64,000 nucleotides of DNA, from assembly GCA_015179025.1 (NCBI GenBank), contig WHUX01000126.1:62001-126000 (forward strand), read 5' to 3'. Each line of letters begins with the position of its first letter. Within the stretch, counting starts at the first letter, position 1. Below, one piece after another: positions 22,801-35,019 of this stretch. Under the pieces are notes generated by a model that saw only the letters and a program-made list of their open reading frames with translations, made no database searches and was not told the origin of the DNA. This stretch comes from Terfezia claveryi (taxonomy: Eukaryota > Ascomycota > Pezizomycetes > Pezizales > Pezizaceae). A program made the position numbers and the translations under genes.

Positions 22801-23590
22801 TTCTATTTTGAATAAGGAATTACAGAGTCATATGCATTGGGTAGTCGATTAGGATCAAGATAATGGAGATGAACCAGATTCTACTTTGTGGTCAATCTGT
22901 TTGAAGCAATTAACAACACAGAAGAAGAAGCATAAATGCAAGCAAGCTGATGAGGCTGTTCCTGGACTGAATAGGCCTTCGAGATGCCTAAATCTCCCAA
23001 CTGGGGAGTTTATTAAACTCAAACAGTACTTCTCTCAATACCCCATATCTGTCGACCGCTCCGACTCAGACACTGCCTCACCACCTCCTCAGGGAGATGT
23101 GGGCCACATGTTAATGTCAATGTCTACAAGTTAAAAAGGCATGTATTATCGTAGGCATCATGTATTGCTCAGGATTATTTACAGGTTATTGACCTATATC
23201 TACACATTCGACCAACCAAGCCACCCGGGATGCATCCTACATACGTTATGAGATTAATCACCTGCTGGGAGAACATCCTCAGTGGGCCATTGATTCAAAT
23301 GAATGTAGGGTTCAATCACGTTTTGGATGGCTTGTTTGGTTAGTCAGTATCCCTTTCACAGGAAAGTCTATGGACTTGCATATATCAAGGAGTATCGGAC
23401 AGTATTAATTCCCAGAGGTATTGCTGCCAGGATCACTACTAGTGGGAGTTATACCTATGTCCCAATAGAACATATTCAGGAATTGTTAGGTATTGTGTCT
23501 AGAGATCAAGACAAATTTTTCATATGCTTGGAACTGGTTACTTCCTTGATATTTTGCCTTTTTTTTGTCGCTTATGTACCTAAATACTAA
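19880..23590 (+). pseudogene. Tnp2-type CACTA transposase
   Basis: The DDE transposase that would cut and move the element. It begins around 19902 with a Cys/His-containing segment (RECHCDAIGGEPHIV), then a long Ser/Asp-rich, Lys-rich region (20150-20790). After probable introns it has CPNPKCSKLQW (near 21090), IKLQFSDLKRAAELVNYR, GELHQSLKCKGLF, WPLLIVPLNVPPERRHLRYN (near 21418), LLPVGLISRPKAPYNL, TLNSYLTLVSSDMPVREKII, NHIYYPF, then KGVCELMRLSSIDFPRSF directly followed by LLDSMHLFYENLVKNLF (about 21979-22085). The FP...MHL..EN block is a hallmark of fungal Tnp2 proteins. At least six stops occur, for example TAG 20378-20380 and TGAs near 21178 and 21220. The C-terminal part extends to about 23590. 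Confidence 0.8.
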
Positions 23591-23669
23591 TGCGTATGAG
23601 TCGTCAATAAAATATATTGAATACTAGTTTCTCTTAAAATAATAAACAACCTTTCATAATGACACCAGT

Positions 23670-24009
23670 AGAGGCGGTAGGAGACCTCGCTTTGATCTCT
23701 ACAGAAAATGATACCTTAATAGGGTCTCTGCAGAGAAGGAAACTTAAGAGGGTCTCTGTAGAGAAGGAAACCTTAATAGGGTCTCATGATGTAGCTAAGG
23801 CCTCCCCAAAGTCTCAAACTATTCTCTATAGCCTTTTTGAAGGTCTCAACTTGCTTGAAAAGTCTCACTTCGGTTCAAAGGTTTCACGGCTAAGCCTCAG
23901 CAGGTCTAACTTGGCCGAAAACTTGCGACTTAGACCTAAACTTGGACTAAAGTTGAAACTTTTAATTAAGTTTACTATGGGCGCCCATATTAACTAATGA
24001 ACCACAGTG
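23670..24009. repeat. Right subterminal zone of the CACTA element
   Basis: Three copies of a roughly 30-bp unit (TAGGGTCTCTGCAGAGAAGG) followed by dispersed AGGTCTC motifs, then the 14-bp palindrome TATGGGCGCCCATA (23977-23990) and the terminal repeat. The same zone, reversed, forms 35020-35389. Confidence 0.8.
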
Positions 24010-24750
24010 AAAAGCGACACCAGTAGGTGCGCCCTTGCAGAAAGTTGCTCGCTTGTTCGGATGCCATGAATTACTTTGTATACACTGTAGATATATAAAT
24101 AATTGGTCAATGCATGTGCTATCAATACTGCACAGCCATTGGTTACTTATGCAACTATCACTAATCATACTGATAAGTGTTATTGCACTATTCTTTATGT
24201 ACAGTGGTGAAAGCTTCATGCAAATAAATCCAGGCCACTTAGACCTACATGGTGGAAACCAGATATATTGATGCTAGACTGGTCATGGTGCCTCTCCCTC
24301 TAAATATATATATACAGCTTACATAGTGCTAGATTGATCATAACGCCAAATAGAGGCGTAAGATAAAGCCTTTCACGAGAGACCTGGAGCTTTTATCGAA
24401 CATAAAGAGAGCCGAGACCCAAGAAAGGCCCGAGCATCTAAGCCATAAGGACTCATAATCACATACGTTTTGGGATATTTTGATATATATGGCTAGGCTA
24501 CACTTTAAATGTCTGATCACCACGGCGGTGTTCCGATATCAATATATCTGGATTCAGTTTACTGACCCCATGGCCAGGCTTACCTACCATTGGCTTATGG
24601 CTGTGCATGTAGCTCATCCTTCGTCCACGCCATAACTAAGGATAGCACAAAATCATAGATTCTTGTGGATCGGTGGATAAAACTAGCGACAGGCGAAGCA
24701 AGGATGCAGCACTTGTGCGTGCTATTACGGGCTACTTACCGTCAATACAT

Positions 24751-24779
24751 GGACCGCATAGGAGTACTGAGTATTTTTA
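24751..24779 (+). mobile_element. Short retroposon family, 29-bp 5'-truncated copy
   Basis: Contains GGACCGCATAGGAGTACTGA and GTATTTTT, the very 3' end of the family seen at 36-39 kb, flanked by a perfect 13-bp duplication ACCGTCAATACAT (24738-24750 and 24780-24792). Confidence 0.85.
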
Positions 24780-26459
24780 ACCGTCAATACATATTATCCA
24801 AAGAACATGTACCCGATACTTGACATTATGTTGACGGAGGGCCTGTGACGCTGGGAGAAAGCAAAATTTGTGCTCAGAGGTTTGATGAGATAATCGTACA
24901 TATAGACAATACTATTACTACACTACCTTTATGCCCTTGAATTGTTTTTAGCTCTTTGTATCATTTTTTAATTGATTCATGGCGTTCAGAATCTATAACC
25001 ACCAGCAGTGATGGATGTATATATGTTTTTTTTAATTTATTGGGGGTTGGCCGAATAGGCTCCACCGGAGCCGTCATTATTAGATTGGACGCTTAGACCC
25101 CATTCAATTGATCTAAATCATTGGTATTCACTACGAAAGCAGTATACTAATTTGTTATCGCATAGTAAGGTATTCATACAGACTCAGAGGCAGATACCGG
25201 GAAAACTGGTGAATAATACTCCTCGTCTGTATCTGAATCATATCTTCAGAATAAGTCAAAATCCGAGTCCAAGGACGCCCACAACTAGTAACGCCCCTAC
25301 CACAAAAAGGAAAGAGTAAAGATACAGACAAGGAGTCTTATTCACTAGTTTTCCCGGTAGTTGGATAGTGCTGGTCTAGAGGCCTTCCAATCTCGACATC
25401 TCGTCAACCGCTATGGTCTAAGACATTGTCTCAGAAATTATTGACTTAGACACGGTCTGGCCCCAATAAAAATTTAGGTACAACGCAAGCTGAGGGCCAT
25501 TTTTCTCAATATATGGGTCACTCATATCCACGCAACTGATCCTATAATAGTTAATAGTTATATCCGTATATAGGTTCTCTTGCATATAAGGTAGGCAAAT
25601 CCGTCTAGCTAGCTTGCAAGTTGACCTCAGCACACCAAATAGCTTTGCCTATACTCTTACATAACTTGATCAAATCGCTATTCTTTGCCGCGGACACCCT
25701 TCTTATGGCCTCTGATTGCTCCAGTGCCCATACACCGAGAACTTCAAAGCAACGGATCATCCCTGCAAGACCTACAATGATCTCAAACCATGTTCAGAGG
25801 GGTAGAATGCTGTTTTAGACTAGTGAGTTCATGCGCTCACGGCCCACGGCCCACGGCCCGCGCTCATCAACGTCACGGCGTTCATCCTACCCTTGATTGG
25901 TTCTTGCACTCTTGAGATTATGACGTATTGGTAGATAGTCAATGCATCCAGAGGTCAGATATCCAAAGGCAGACTGACTGTCCGACAAGGAGTTGCAACA
26001 CCCATGCAAGAGTTAAACAGAGTACTCCGAGTGCACCAAGCCATGACACATTACCTCGAGAAGTACATGTTTGCTAAAAAGGAGAGATGACTTTTCTTTT
26101 ATTGTTGTATCAACCGGATAAGAACCCTATGATTGTTTGTAACATTAATGCTGACTGCTCTTTACCAAAACATCCTTGGAACAATAAAACACTACAGGCG
26201 AACAGTGCGATCAAAAACTCCAGAAATGGTGTTTGAGACGGCTGCCGCGTAAGTTGTCAAACAGAGGAGTCGAAAGTACTTACTAGTTATTGATGACTTG
26301 AATATAGCTCAGAGGTGGTTACATTAATTTGAAACTAGCTACATATAGAAATAGATCAGATCAGGTTCAAACCTCGATAGGTGAGGGATGTCATGGCCTC
26401 CAGAATCATAATGTGTTATATAAGCCAAATAACGCAATCATATAACTCACACATAAGCC

Positions 26460-26513
26460 TAGTCTCATGCCAAGGCTCTCCTGCCAAGGGGTTCTTCCGA
26501 ACGCATGAGACTA
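26460..26513. repeat. Small palindromic element
   Basis: Inverted repeat TAGTCTCATGC...GCATGAGACTA with a 32-bp centre. The same outer sequence forms the perfect palindrome at 42660-42715, which suggests a tiny MITE family. Confidence 0.6.
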
Positions 26514-29500
26514 ACTAAAGCCTAGGCACGAGACTAGCCACATCCGAGAGTAGCATCAGGTTAATTTACTAAGAAAAGTATACCTTGCTACGATTCTTTT
26601 TGACCCCGAGTTGCCGATATCGTATACCACTCTTTTCCCCAGTATACAACTAAAGAGCGCATTATTACTAGTGACCTTATAATCTTGAAATGGGTATTGG
26701 AACCAAGCTAGGCTATTCAATCAATTGTAAGTCTATCACACTCACTTTTGCTATAGATTAGGATGATTCACAATTTGACTATAACATCACAGAATTTTAC
26801 AGTATCGAAGTTTGTATGTGAGTAATGTACCGGTACCAGGTGAGATAGTTCTGGCCTCCCCCCAAAAACGACTTCCTATGGTGATAGTCTGGTATTGGGG
26901 CGGGTTATGCAAAACTAACGTTGTGTTACTTCGAACTTGCGGATAATAACCACGGCGCAGAAGATTATAGACTATAGTATTTGGGAGCTTCACGATCGGT
27001 TAGAGACGGAATCCAATTCGATTTCTCACTTTTGCAGCTTGAATTTTCTCACTGCCTGACTCCTCAGCTTCCTAAGTTGTCGTTAATTATGTAAGAACTG
27101 TGGCTCACGTGCTACAGCTCACATAGAGCACAGGTGATTTGTCGAAATTTACAGTGCATGCTGTGAAAATTGACATTACGGATCGCCTAATTGAAATTAG
27201 AGACATATATCTCCATAGACGAATTGCGCCTCGCTCTTCGATCGCAGGGGTCACGTTGATTTGTATGACGGCTATTTAGAGGCTTTTTTGTGAAGTGGTT
27301 GCACATTGTCATTTCAATTGGGTTGTATTGACAGACTATATTAATGTGTACTAGGTTATGATTTATACATACTCTAGGGCCCTAGCTATGGGGTGTGAAT
27401 CCTGCATTTTCTCTAGCAGGTAAAATAACTTGAGTCATTCGTCAGAAGTGCTCGCCTGCAGGGGCTGTGACCAATTGCAAGCACATGCCTTGTCTATAAG
27501 CTGATGATTTTGGAATCGGTAACTTGCTCTCCATTAACGGCCGCCGACCAAAAATATTGGCCGGAGATAGTGGTCTCCTTATTTGGAAAGAATAAGGAGT
27601 GAGGTAGGCACTACTTAACTAACCTTTTCGAAAAATCTCACATTTCAAACTTTCAGGAGCTTAAGATCCATTTTATCAAGTCGCAGAAAAAAATCAAAAA
27701 AGGAGATTATGTCAACAACACTAAACCGATTCAATAACCGAATTACACACTAAATATGGGACGGGACGGGATTGAACCGGCGAGGTCAAAATTAACGGCG
27801 TTGCAGTATCCAACAAAAGACAGGATAAGACAGTGATATAATATTTCAAGTTCGAACGCCGATTACTCTTTATGATCTCCATTGGATTTCTTGTAGTGTT
27901 TGTTTGTTGAGTAAAACCCTTTCCACGAAGAGCCACATGTAACATGCATCTATGCATATGTACGGGAGATTAATTGTAGCTCCTGATAAGGAGAGTAGAT
28001 ACATGATACATAGGCAGAAGGCTCAAGCCTGCATGCATTATCACGTTCTTGAAGATTGTCTCATTTACCAAGAAAAAACAAAATATTTACATGTTCCAGA
28101 TTTTTTTCTGCTGCTAGGAAAAGCTCTATCCATTGAAATAATATTGGCTCACGGTCATGAATTTCTTTGTATTTGAGAACTATATATGATTGTAGGGACC
28201 AGAATGACAAACCTACTTTTACCATCACGTTTCTCGGGGCCAATGGATATTCATAGCCATGTCCAGCTCAGAGGAAACTCGACCTGCTTAAGTATTCATC
28301 GGAAGGCCCTAGACCAATAATTCATATATATCGTATTGAGGAACCTTAGGTGGAGGGAGGTACAGGTGCTCGCTAACTTAGTACCAATTTTGGAACCCTG
28401 CCTAGATCCATTCAGGGGAATATCTTGCATCCTACGGTCGTTACCGAGCTGTAATCGAAAGTTCACTGTGATATTATACCCAAAGGGCTAATTTTTGTCA
28501 TTCGTGAGAGCATGGTATAAACGCGTGGGAACTGGGGTTAAGGTGGGGCATCGATCATATTCAGGCTAGAAATCATGTGCCAATGGGTACTATTCCACTG
28601 GTCCTGAATGTTTCGATAATTGCAACACTAATTAACCGTATTGAACGCCCTAGTCAATCTAATACTTGGTATTTTCACGCAATTCATGAGATTACGAGTT
28701 GTGCGCTACCTTTCCACATTCTCTAGTGAAGTGACTATAAGTAGGTTTACCGACTTCTCACTGTAGCGAGGGGGGCTTCTTGTTTTCTGCACGTGTGTAG
28801 TAGCCAGTATATTGTATACATGTATATGATCATGACTACTCCCAGCGCCTCACAAGGATGCCCTGGTTTCAAATGAGGTGATAGAACCTTTATGACAGCT
28901 TCTGGAAACCAATACATATTAATTATGTAGTGTACGGGACAGACGTGCATGTCCTGAAACCCAGTAAGTAAACTGTGGGGCACTAGACAGACATAGGTAT
29001 GCACTACCCCTGTAGACGGGGGCCCCTACCGAGATTAATAGAAGTACAGTACTACAACTCTGGTTGAGAAACCTACCTGAGGATGAGTAGATCACAATCA
29101 TAGGGCGCGGTTCTTGGAAAACTCTCAAGTATCTGTGTGACAGGCATAGTCTGGTTGACAGGCACAAATTTCAGCCTTGTCAGCTCGGTTAGCCGGATCA
29201 GAACTGTTTATTGCTTCCTTTACTAGGGGCTGAATTTTCGGATTGTGACCTCGCCGGAGTTGGATACCTTCAATGATGGTGAGGCTCTCAGCATCCGCAG
29301 AAGAAATTTGCGATTATATACTAGCTCTCAGCACCTGGGTAAAGGGGAAGCTTCAATTGCATGTAAAAGGGATATCGAAAATTTCTGAACATTCCTCTGC
29401 AATGACGTTTGGTTATAATATGCATATGCACGTTTCCTCAACGGTGACTGCACGACTGGATTCAATATCCAGTAGTCAATTTTCCGTGAGGATTATTATG

Positions 29501-31142
29501 AATGAGAGCTTTCCCTTCACTATCCAATACAATCTCACGACTGACAACTCTCACATGTATCAATATGTTCCAGTCTTGCTCGGGTGCAAAGAAATATCGG
29601 GTGGCAAGATGCCACTAACCATCATCGAGTACACATAGGCACATGAGGCACGTTTCAAGAGTAGTAGTAAGGGTTATCCATCATTGAATTGTGCTTCAGA
29701 TTACTTGAATTCTACTTGCTGTGACTACACCACACAGCGGGCCCACTCCGAATACCTATCAGCCACAGTGGAAGTGAGACCCACTGGTGAATTTTTTTCA
29801 ATATCAGGGGCCTTAAACTTAGTACCATGGTTCCACTTCTAACCCTTCAGGCAGTATCTCCTATACCCTCCAATAGCCGAGGAAGGTTCAAATGTGCGAA
29901 GGCTATCTGCGTATACGTGCCGCTTCGAAACTGAAGAGTCAATTTAAGTTTGCCATCGGAATTGTACTGACATATGGAGCTCTGTGGCTTAACCCCCTAG
30001 TTAGAAAATGTGCATTGACTCAGCATCAAAGTGTAAGACAAAGACAGGTCTTGGCCCTTTTGTACTTACTTGGCTGTCTATAAAACTTTTCCATTCATAT
30101 GAGTTTCCGACTGCATGAATTAGGAAGTTGCGATCAGGCCTTGGGCGCAAGGACTGCCGGTAGGGTTTGAACGCTCCTCCCAGAACTTTATGCGTAAGTT
30201 ATTACATTTTCTTCTGGATCTCAGACGGCATGTAATCCCAAACCAGACAGAGGATGAAACCAAATTGATTGCTTGGGTCTGTTGTGCATACGGGACCTAG
30301 GTGCTTAATGCGGTGCAGGGGCCTTCAAGGCTAAATGAATCAGAGAAAGGAGATGGTCTCATGGCTACACTAGCATACGTATGCAGCTTTGGGAAAGACT
30401 GAAGATGATTTGACTGAAGAAAAACCCTGTTTACGGGAAACTACATTCAAGTTTCGCACATTGCACTAGCATCATGGAGAGATGAGATGGCTGCGGAGCG
30501 GCCCGTCGCCGTCTTCGCCTTGGACTGTTTCCGCACACAGGCATATGATCATCTTTGCCACTCATGAAACGTGCGCTCGATGTCAAGTGATGAAGAGTAG
30601 CATTGTCCTTAGCTACGAAAAGTGGGACGTACTTTAGTTCCAGTAGATGAGGTCTGGTAATAGGCTAGATTCGAAGCTGCAGACAAGCTTGCGAAGCAGG
30701 GGTACAGACAGTTATCGGTTGAAATACGTTTAGAGGTTGAATATGAGCAACCGACTGCATATGCTAAATCTCGGCATTCAAAGGAATTTTAAATCGGCCG
30801 TACATACAGTGGCACGCCACCACCGAATTCCCTCCATGGATCGATTGGTTCACAGAGGCGAAATTAAGGAGCATAGCCGGCGCTAGGCTCGTCAGTCCCG
30901 CTCCCTGTTAGTATTTTTCGAAATTGTTCAACTTGGAAGGTACAGTAGTCGATGTTGATATAAATGCACAGCTTTCTCCTCGATTCTACTAACGATCTAG
31001 ACTTCTTTAACCTGGCTGTCTGTTCACTTCAATGGACCCATAGACCAGTATTTACAATTTGAAGTGACTTGACTTGAATATTCAGAGATTTCAGGTGTTC
31101 CACGATAGATATCAATTAAGTATCACTTGGAAACTATTTTCA

Positions 31143-33086
31143 ATGGCACCTCCAGCACAACTTGACAACTACCAATATGATGCAGCAGCCTTTGGATGGA
31201 TTCCAGAGAAGCGTGCAGCCCCAAAACTGAGCTCTCCAACGAATACCCCCCGAGCTCGCAAAGTTCGCTTCACGGCCGCTTGTATATTGCAAGCAAATGG
31301 ATATCATCCACCTCTTGTTATTCCAGCGTGCCTAGACGATTTGGAGCCATTAACAGTGCAACACTACCTACCACGACTGCTGCAGCCCGATATTGACTGG
31401 CAACCAAATTTTGCAAAATACGGCGAGCGTGTTAAGCGTAATAAACTGAAGAGAGCTGTACCAGGCCTAAACACAGAACTCCCATTCGGATACCCACGGG
31501 AAATCAGCTCTCCTCTTGTGTGGTCAGGACCAGAACTAAAGGAGCAAGGGGAGGACAAATATGTCTTCCATCTTACACCAGCTGAAATCCGAGAAACTGA
31601 AGGAGCTTTGGAGGCTTTTAAAGGTAAGATTACATCTTGGTATCCTATGTAGTAGCTTTTGGTCCAAGATTAGCGTTTGATGGTCAACACTGACATTCCT
31701 ACTAGCTTCGAAACAGTCAATGAGTGCCATCTCACCGTTAAGCTTCCCATTACCAAACTTGGGACTGAGGATTGCTAGTATAGCGAACCAGTTGGATTTT
31801 GGATGCGGTTTCTTTGTCCTCAGAGGGTTTGAACCCAGAAACTACTCCTCGAGTGACAATGTCATCCTCTATGCCGGAATCGCTAGTTATGTCGCAGACA
31901 AGCGAGGTAGGCAGGATGAGCACGGAAATCTGTTATGTGAGTAGCAAGTCGATGTGCACGCACATTAATGCATGTGGTGAGACATATACTCACTACTATT
32001 TCATTTTCGTCCAATAGTGCACCTAATAGATCTCGGAAGCAAAGTTGCCCCTGACAATGTCAGACAAGCACCATATAGTAATGTAGCACAGGTAAGTACT
32101 TCACAACCGTCCTCTATGAGGCATCCCCAGTTCTTATTAATAAACACCCCCGAGCTTATACCCGGAATCGAAATTATAGCCTTTTCATACCGATCTCGGC
32201 GAAATCATAGGATTATATACACTTGAACAGGCAGCACGAGGTGGTAGATCAAAGCTCGCGTCAACCGGTAAAGTTTATAATGAGCTAGCAGCACTGCGGC
32301 CGGATCACGTATATACATTGCAGAAACCAGATTGGGTGTTTGATAGGTAAGCATTGATCCGTGTGCCGGCCCCATAGATCTAGGTGCAAATCCTGTTTCA
32401 ATATCAAAATAGGATACGGGGGGAATTGCCGAACATTAGACCTTGTGGCTAGTGAATATTTCTCCCAGAAAAACCTGCACACGGCACGTTACACCACCCT
32501 GCCACAGGTTTCATTCGGTCACTTATTCCCATGCCCTAGTATATCCTGTGCTCGTGCTTCCGCCTCGAATCCCAAGCTAACGACACCCCTACGTTTTCAC
32601 CACAGATTTGGTCAAAGCCCTCCGTATCTGACTAGGCCACTTCTCTATCGCGATGCAGAAACAAATAACATCACACTTGCTTTCTCCCGGCGGCTTCTTA
32701 CTGGTTCTAAAGTGTCCCCACGAAGCAAGGGAATTCCGCCAATGACTGAAGACCAGGCAGAAGTATTGGATGCTGTGCACTTCACTGCTGAACATCACTG
32801 TATCTCTCTGGACTGTAAGAGGGGCGACATGCAATTTTGGAATAATCTGGCATTATTACATGCCCGCGAGGGATTCAAGGACGACCCTGAAAGCGGGAAT
32901 GTAAGGCATTTATTGAGATTATGGTTGAAAAGGGAGAACAGCCCATGGAAGAGCCCCGAACCACTTCAAGGATTGCTGGAAGAAGTGTATGGAGAGAGCT
33001 CAGGCATTGCCGAGAGATGGCCTCTGAAGCCAATTCTTGATTACGAACATGTAACGACGAGACGGCGGAGTTCCGGCCATGGATAA
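31143..33086 (+). CDS. TauD/TfdA-family 2-oxoglutarate/Fe(II) dioxygenase (five exons)
   Basis: Probable oxidative enzyme of the taurine dioxygenase-like family; the substrate is not predictable. Exons by GT-AG splicing: 31143-31623, 31706-31936, 32018-32091, 32180-32346, 32606-33086. They join in frame to 1434 nt (477 residues) without a stop. Branch-like CTGAC or CTAAC lies before the first and last acceptors. The iron-binding His-X-Asp is QPFHTDLGE (His265, Asp267), created by joining exons 3 and 4; the distal His is in LLHAREGF (about residue 403) and the 2-oxoglutarate Arg is probably in HLLRLWLK (about 422). TLEQAARGGRSKLASTGKVY and the conserved RPLLY/FSRR segment are typical of fungal members. 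The start MAPPAQ was chosen over an upstream in-frame ATG (31074) as the more usual length. No RIP-like stops are present, unlike every flanking element. No pathway neighbours are seen. Confidence 0.85.
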
Positions 33087-34555
33087 TGGGTACATACATT
33101 CTCATGAGGCTGGTTGGAAGGGTCACATGAGGGTTGGAGCCTCTCTAGTCTCCACAAGGTAACGACAAAAGTTCTGATTTTTATCGCCAAATACTACATT
33201 TGCCTCCGCGAAGCCATATGGTATTGCCTTCCCTCTTATCTTCCCTCTGTTCGCTTGTGAAGTTGGAAGTTATCCGGCATCTCTTCCGCTTCTATTGATA
33301 TCTAATACCCCCACTGGCACAATAATGTATAATCTGGCAAGGTATTACACAGCCCCTTAATCCTTGTCGTCTACAGTGCCTTTTCTATAACTCAGATTCC
33401 ACTGAGAAGTATTCTTTTGATTTCCAGCGGACTCATTTTTGGTTTTCCTCTACTTTGGCACGGAGCTAGCCTGGGTCTAGCCCGCAAGTCGACGGTGTCT
33501 ACTGCAAGTGCTACATGTATATAAGGCCAACGGACCAGTCTCCCCATAGTCACTGATAAATTCAATTCACGCTAGGCCTTGCGCCCTGTATCCCTCAATT
33601 TTCAGTACACGGCCCTGGAAACCTTACCACACGGGTGAGTTTTATCCATTCTACTTGGTGAGTTGAACTAACGTGATGGATGGGGTAACGAGATGGATGC
33701 AGTTGTGAGGTGCCCGGGCCTTTTACAAGGAGATTTGGCAAATTTTGAGCTGCCTGGCAACTCTATCAATCACGTTACCGTAGGATTGAAGCTGAGTGCC
33801 CACCCTTTGAAGTGAGCGACCGTCCTGGTCCACAGGAGCCCTACTGAGTCTTAACTTAATATGGGGAACAGACTATATTTGAGGCACCTTAAGCACAAAT
33901 CTAGGTAGTCTTGTCCCTGAATTTGCAGATGCATCATGCAGCCAAATGCATTGATGTTTTCGAGGCTCACCATAATCAATGGAGTGGGCACTGTGTTCCA
34001 ATTTCGGCGGTATATATTAGTTGGTATGTATCCCTACGGTAAAAGAACTGAGATTCACTCACTCACTCGGTGTGTATATGCATACAAGTATATCACAGGA
34101 GGTGTAGATAAGCACAAAATAGTACCTAATTTGGGCTGAAATGCGTACCTGAGTCAATCAAATACTGTACAACAGTAATTGAGGAGCAATGAATGCATAA
34201 GGTCAAGTTGTATTAGAAGTTAGACTGCTTCCTTTTAATTTTTTGAGATGTAGAGGACTTATGTTTAGCCCGGGCGTTGTCTGGCTTGAGTGTTCATGTA
34301 CCCTGATTGCACGGCAACTCGTAGAGGTTCTTCATATATGTATTTGACTGGGTAAGTTATTCATTCAAGAGGTACCGAAATTTAAAGTCCGTTTTTGGCT
34401 TGTCAGACAGGCGTACTTACGGTATATCTAGGTCAGACGGCAATATAAAACAGGTTGAATTAATTGGGGCATGGCAGAATGCAAGTATTTTACAAATGTC
34501 AACAGAAAAGACCTGTAAGTGAGGAAAATAACCACTGAACTAGTAGGCTTGCCTT
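33087..34555. other. Non-coding stretch downstream of the dioxygenase
   Basis: About 1.5 kb with only short open frames and no repeat or family that I recognise. It presumably holds the dioxygenase 3' untranslated region. Confidence 0.4.
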
Positions 34556-34564
34556 CTATCCAGG

Positions 34565-34631
34565 GTTCCTCATGGTCCCCCTAATGGCATCGCATAGGAG
34601 TAACAAGTATTTTTTTTTTAAAAAAGTATTC
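34565..34631 (+). mobile_element. Short retroposon family, 67-bp truncated copy
   Basis: Carries CCTCATGGTCCCCCTAATGG, GCATAGGAGTAACAAGTA and a T-run followed by A-run tail. Flanked by CTATCCAGG (34556-34564 and 34632-34640). Confidence 0.8.
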
Positions 34632-34640
34632 CTATCCAGG

Positions 34641-35019
34641 TAGCTCCCAACAGCCAATGTGCTCATATGTCTACTCCTATTCACAACCCTATATGGTGTC
34701 CGTCATGGGCCTTCAACAGGGAATTCCATCACCATAAGCGCTCCAGTCTCAATATTGCTAAGGCTGTTTGTGGGCTTGTAATGTTCGGCAGCTTAGGACT
34801 TTGCCGCCAGTTTTTCACCTTTTGCCGAAGGAAATCGCCCTCCCCAATGGGGCCCCTACAAGGGCATGGAAGGAGGACTGGATGGGTTCGCTCGAGTAAG
34901 ATAGGGTGTTGGAAAATACCCTCGAGGCCTCGCGCATGGCCCCACCCAGCGGGCTCACTCAGACGTCCCATATATACGTGGGCCGGCCGTGGCCACGGCG
35001 CATACGCAGATATGGCCAT
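34641..35019. other. Spacer left of the CACTA derivative
   Basis: An overlapping open frame in each direction but no family that I recognise; GC-rich near 34850-35000. Nothing else is supported. Confidence 0.35.

Larger units (their letters stand above)
13760..24009 (+). mobile_element. CACTA/EnSpm DNA transposon (10.25 kb), degenerate
   Basis: Both ends read CACTGTGGTTCATT inward, giving a 14-bp terminal inverted repeat that starts CACTG as in many EnSpm/CACTA elements. Subterminal zones are full of the motif AGGTCTC/GAGACCT in both orientations, the arrangement bound by CACTA accessory proteins. Inside lie a plus-strand Tnp2-type transposase (about 19880-23590) and two minus-strand genes (16727-14407 and 19231-17441), all with stop codons. 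The left flank is Gypsy-B gag ending TAT; the right flank is AAA, so a 3-bp duplication is not preserved. The inverted short element at 35020-36074 shares both ends, which confirms the borders. The copy cannot move on its own unless another supplies transposase. Confidence 0.85.
24010..31142. other. Gene-free island between the CACTA element and the dioxygenase gene
   Basis: About 7.1 kb of mixed-composition DNA with no open frame longer than about 120 codons that shows a recognisable protein and no large transposon. Within it I see only a 29-bp retroposon fragment with target duplication (24751-24779), a T-run followed by GGCTCCACCGGAGCC (25026-25073), a palindrome (26460-26513) and a degenerate tRNA-like segment (27757-27811). 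Confidence 0.5.

Noticed and set aside
28747..29638. Open frames of 82-121 codons on both strands in the island
   Set aside because: Codon content and lengths fit chance; no conserved motif, intron signals or neighbour support.
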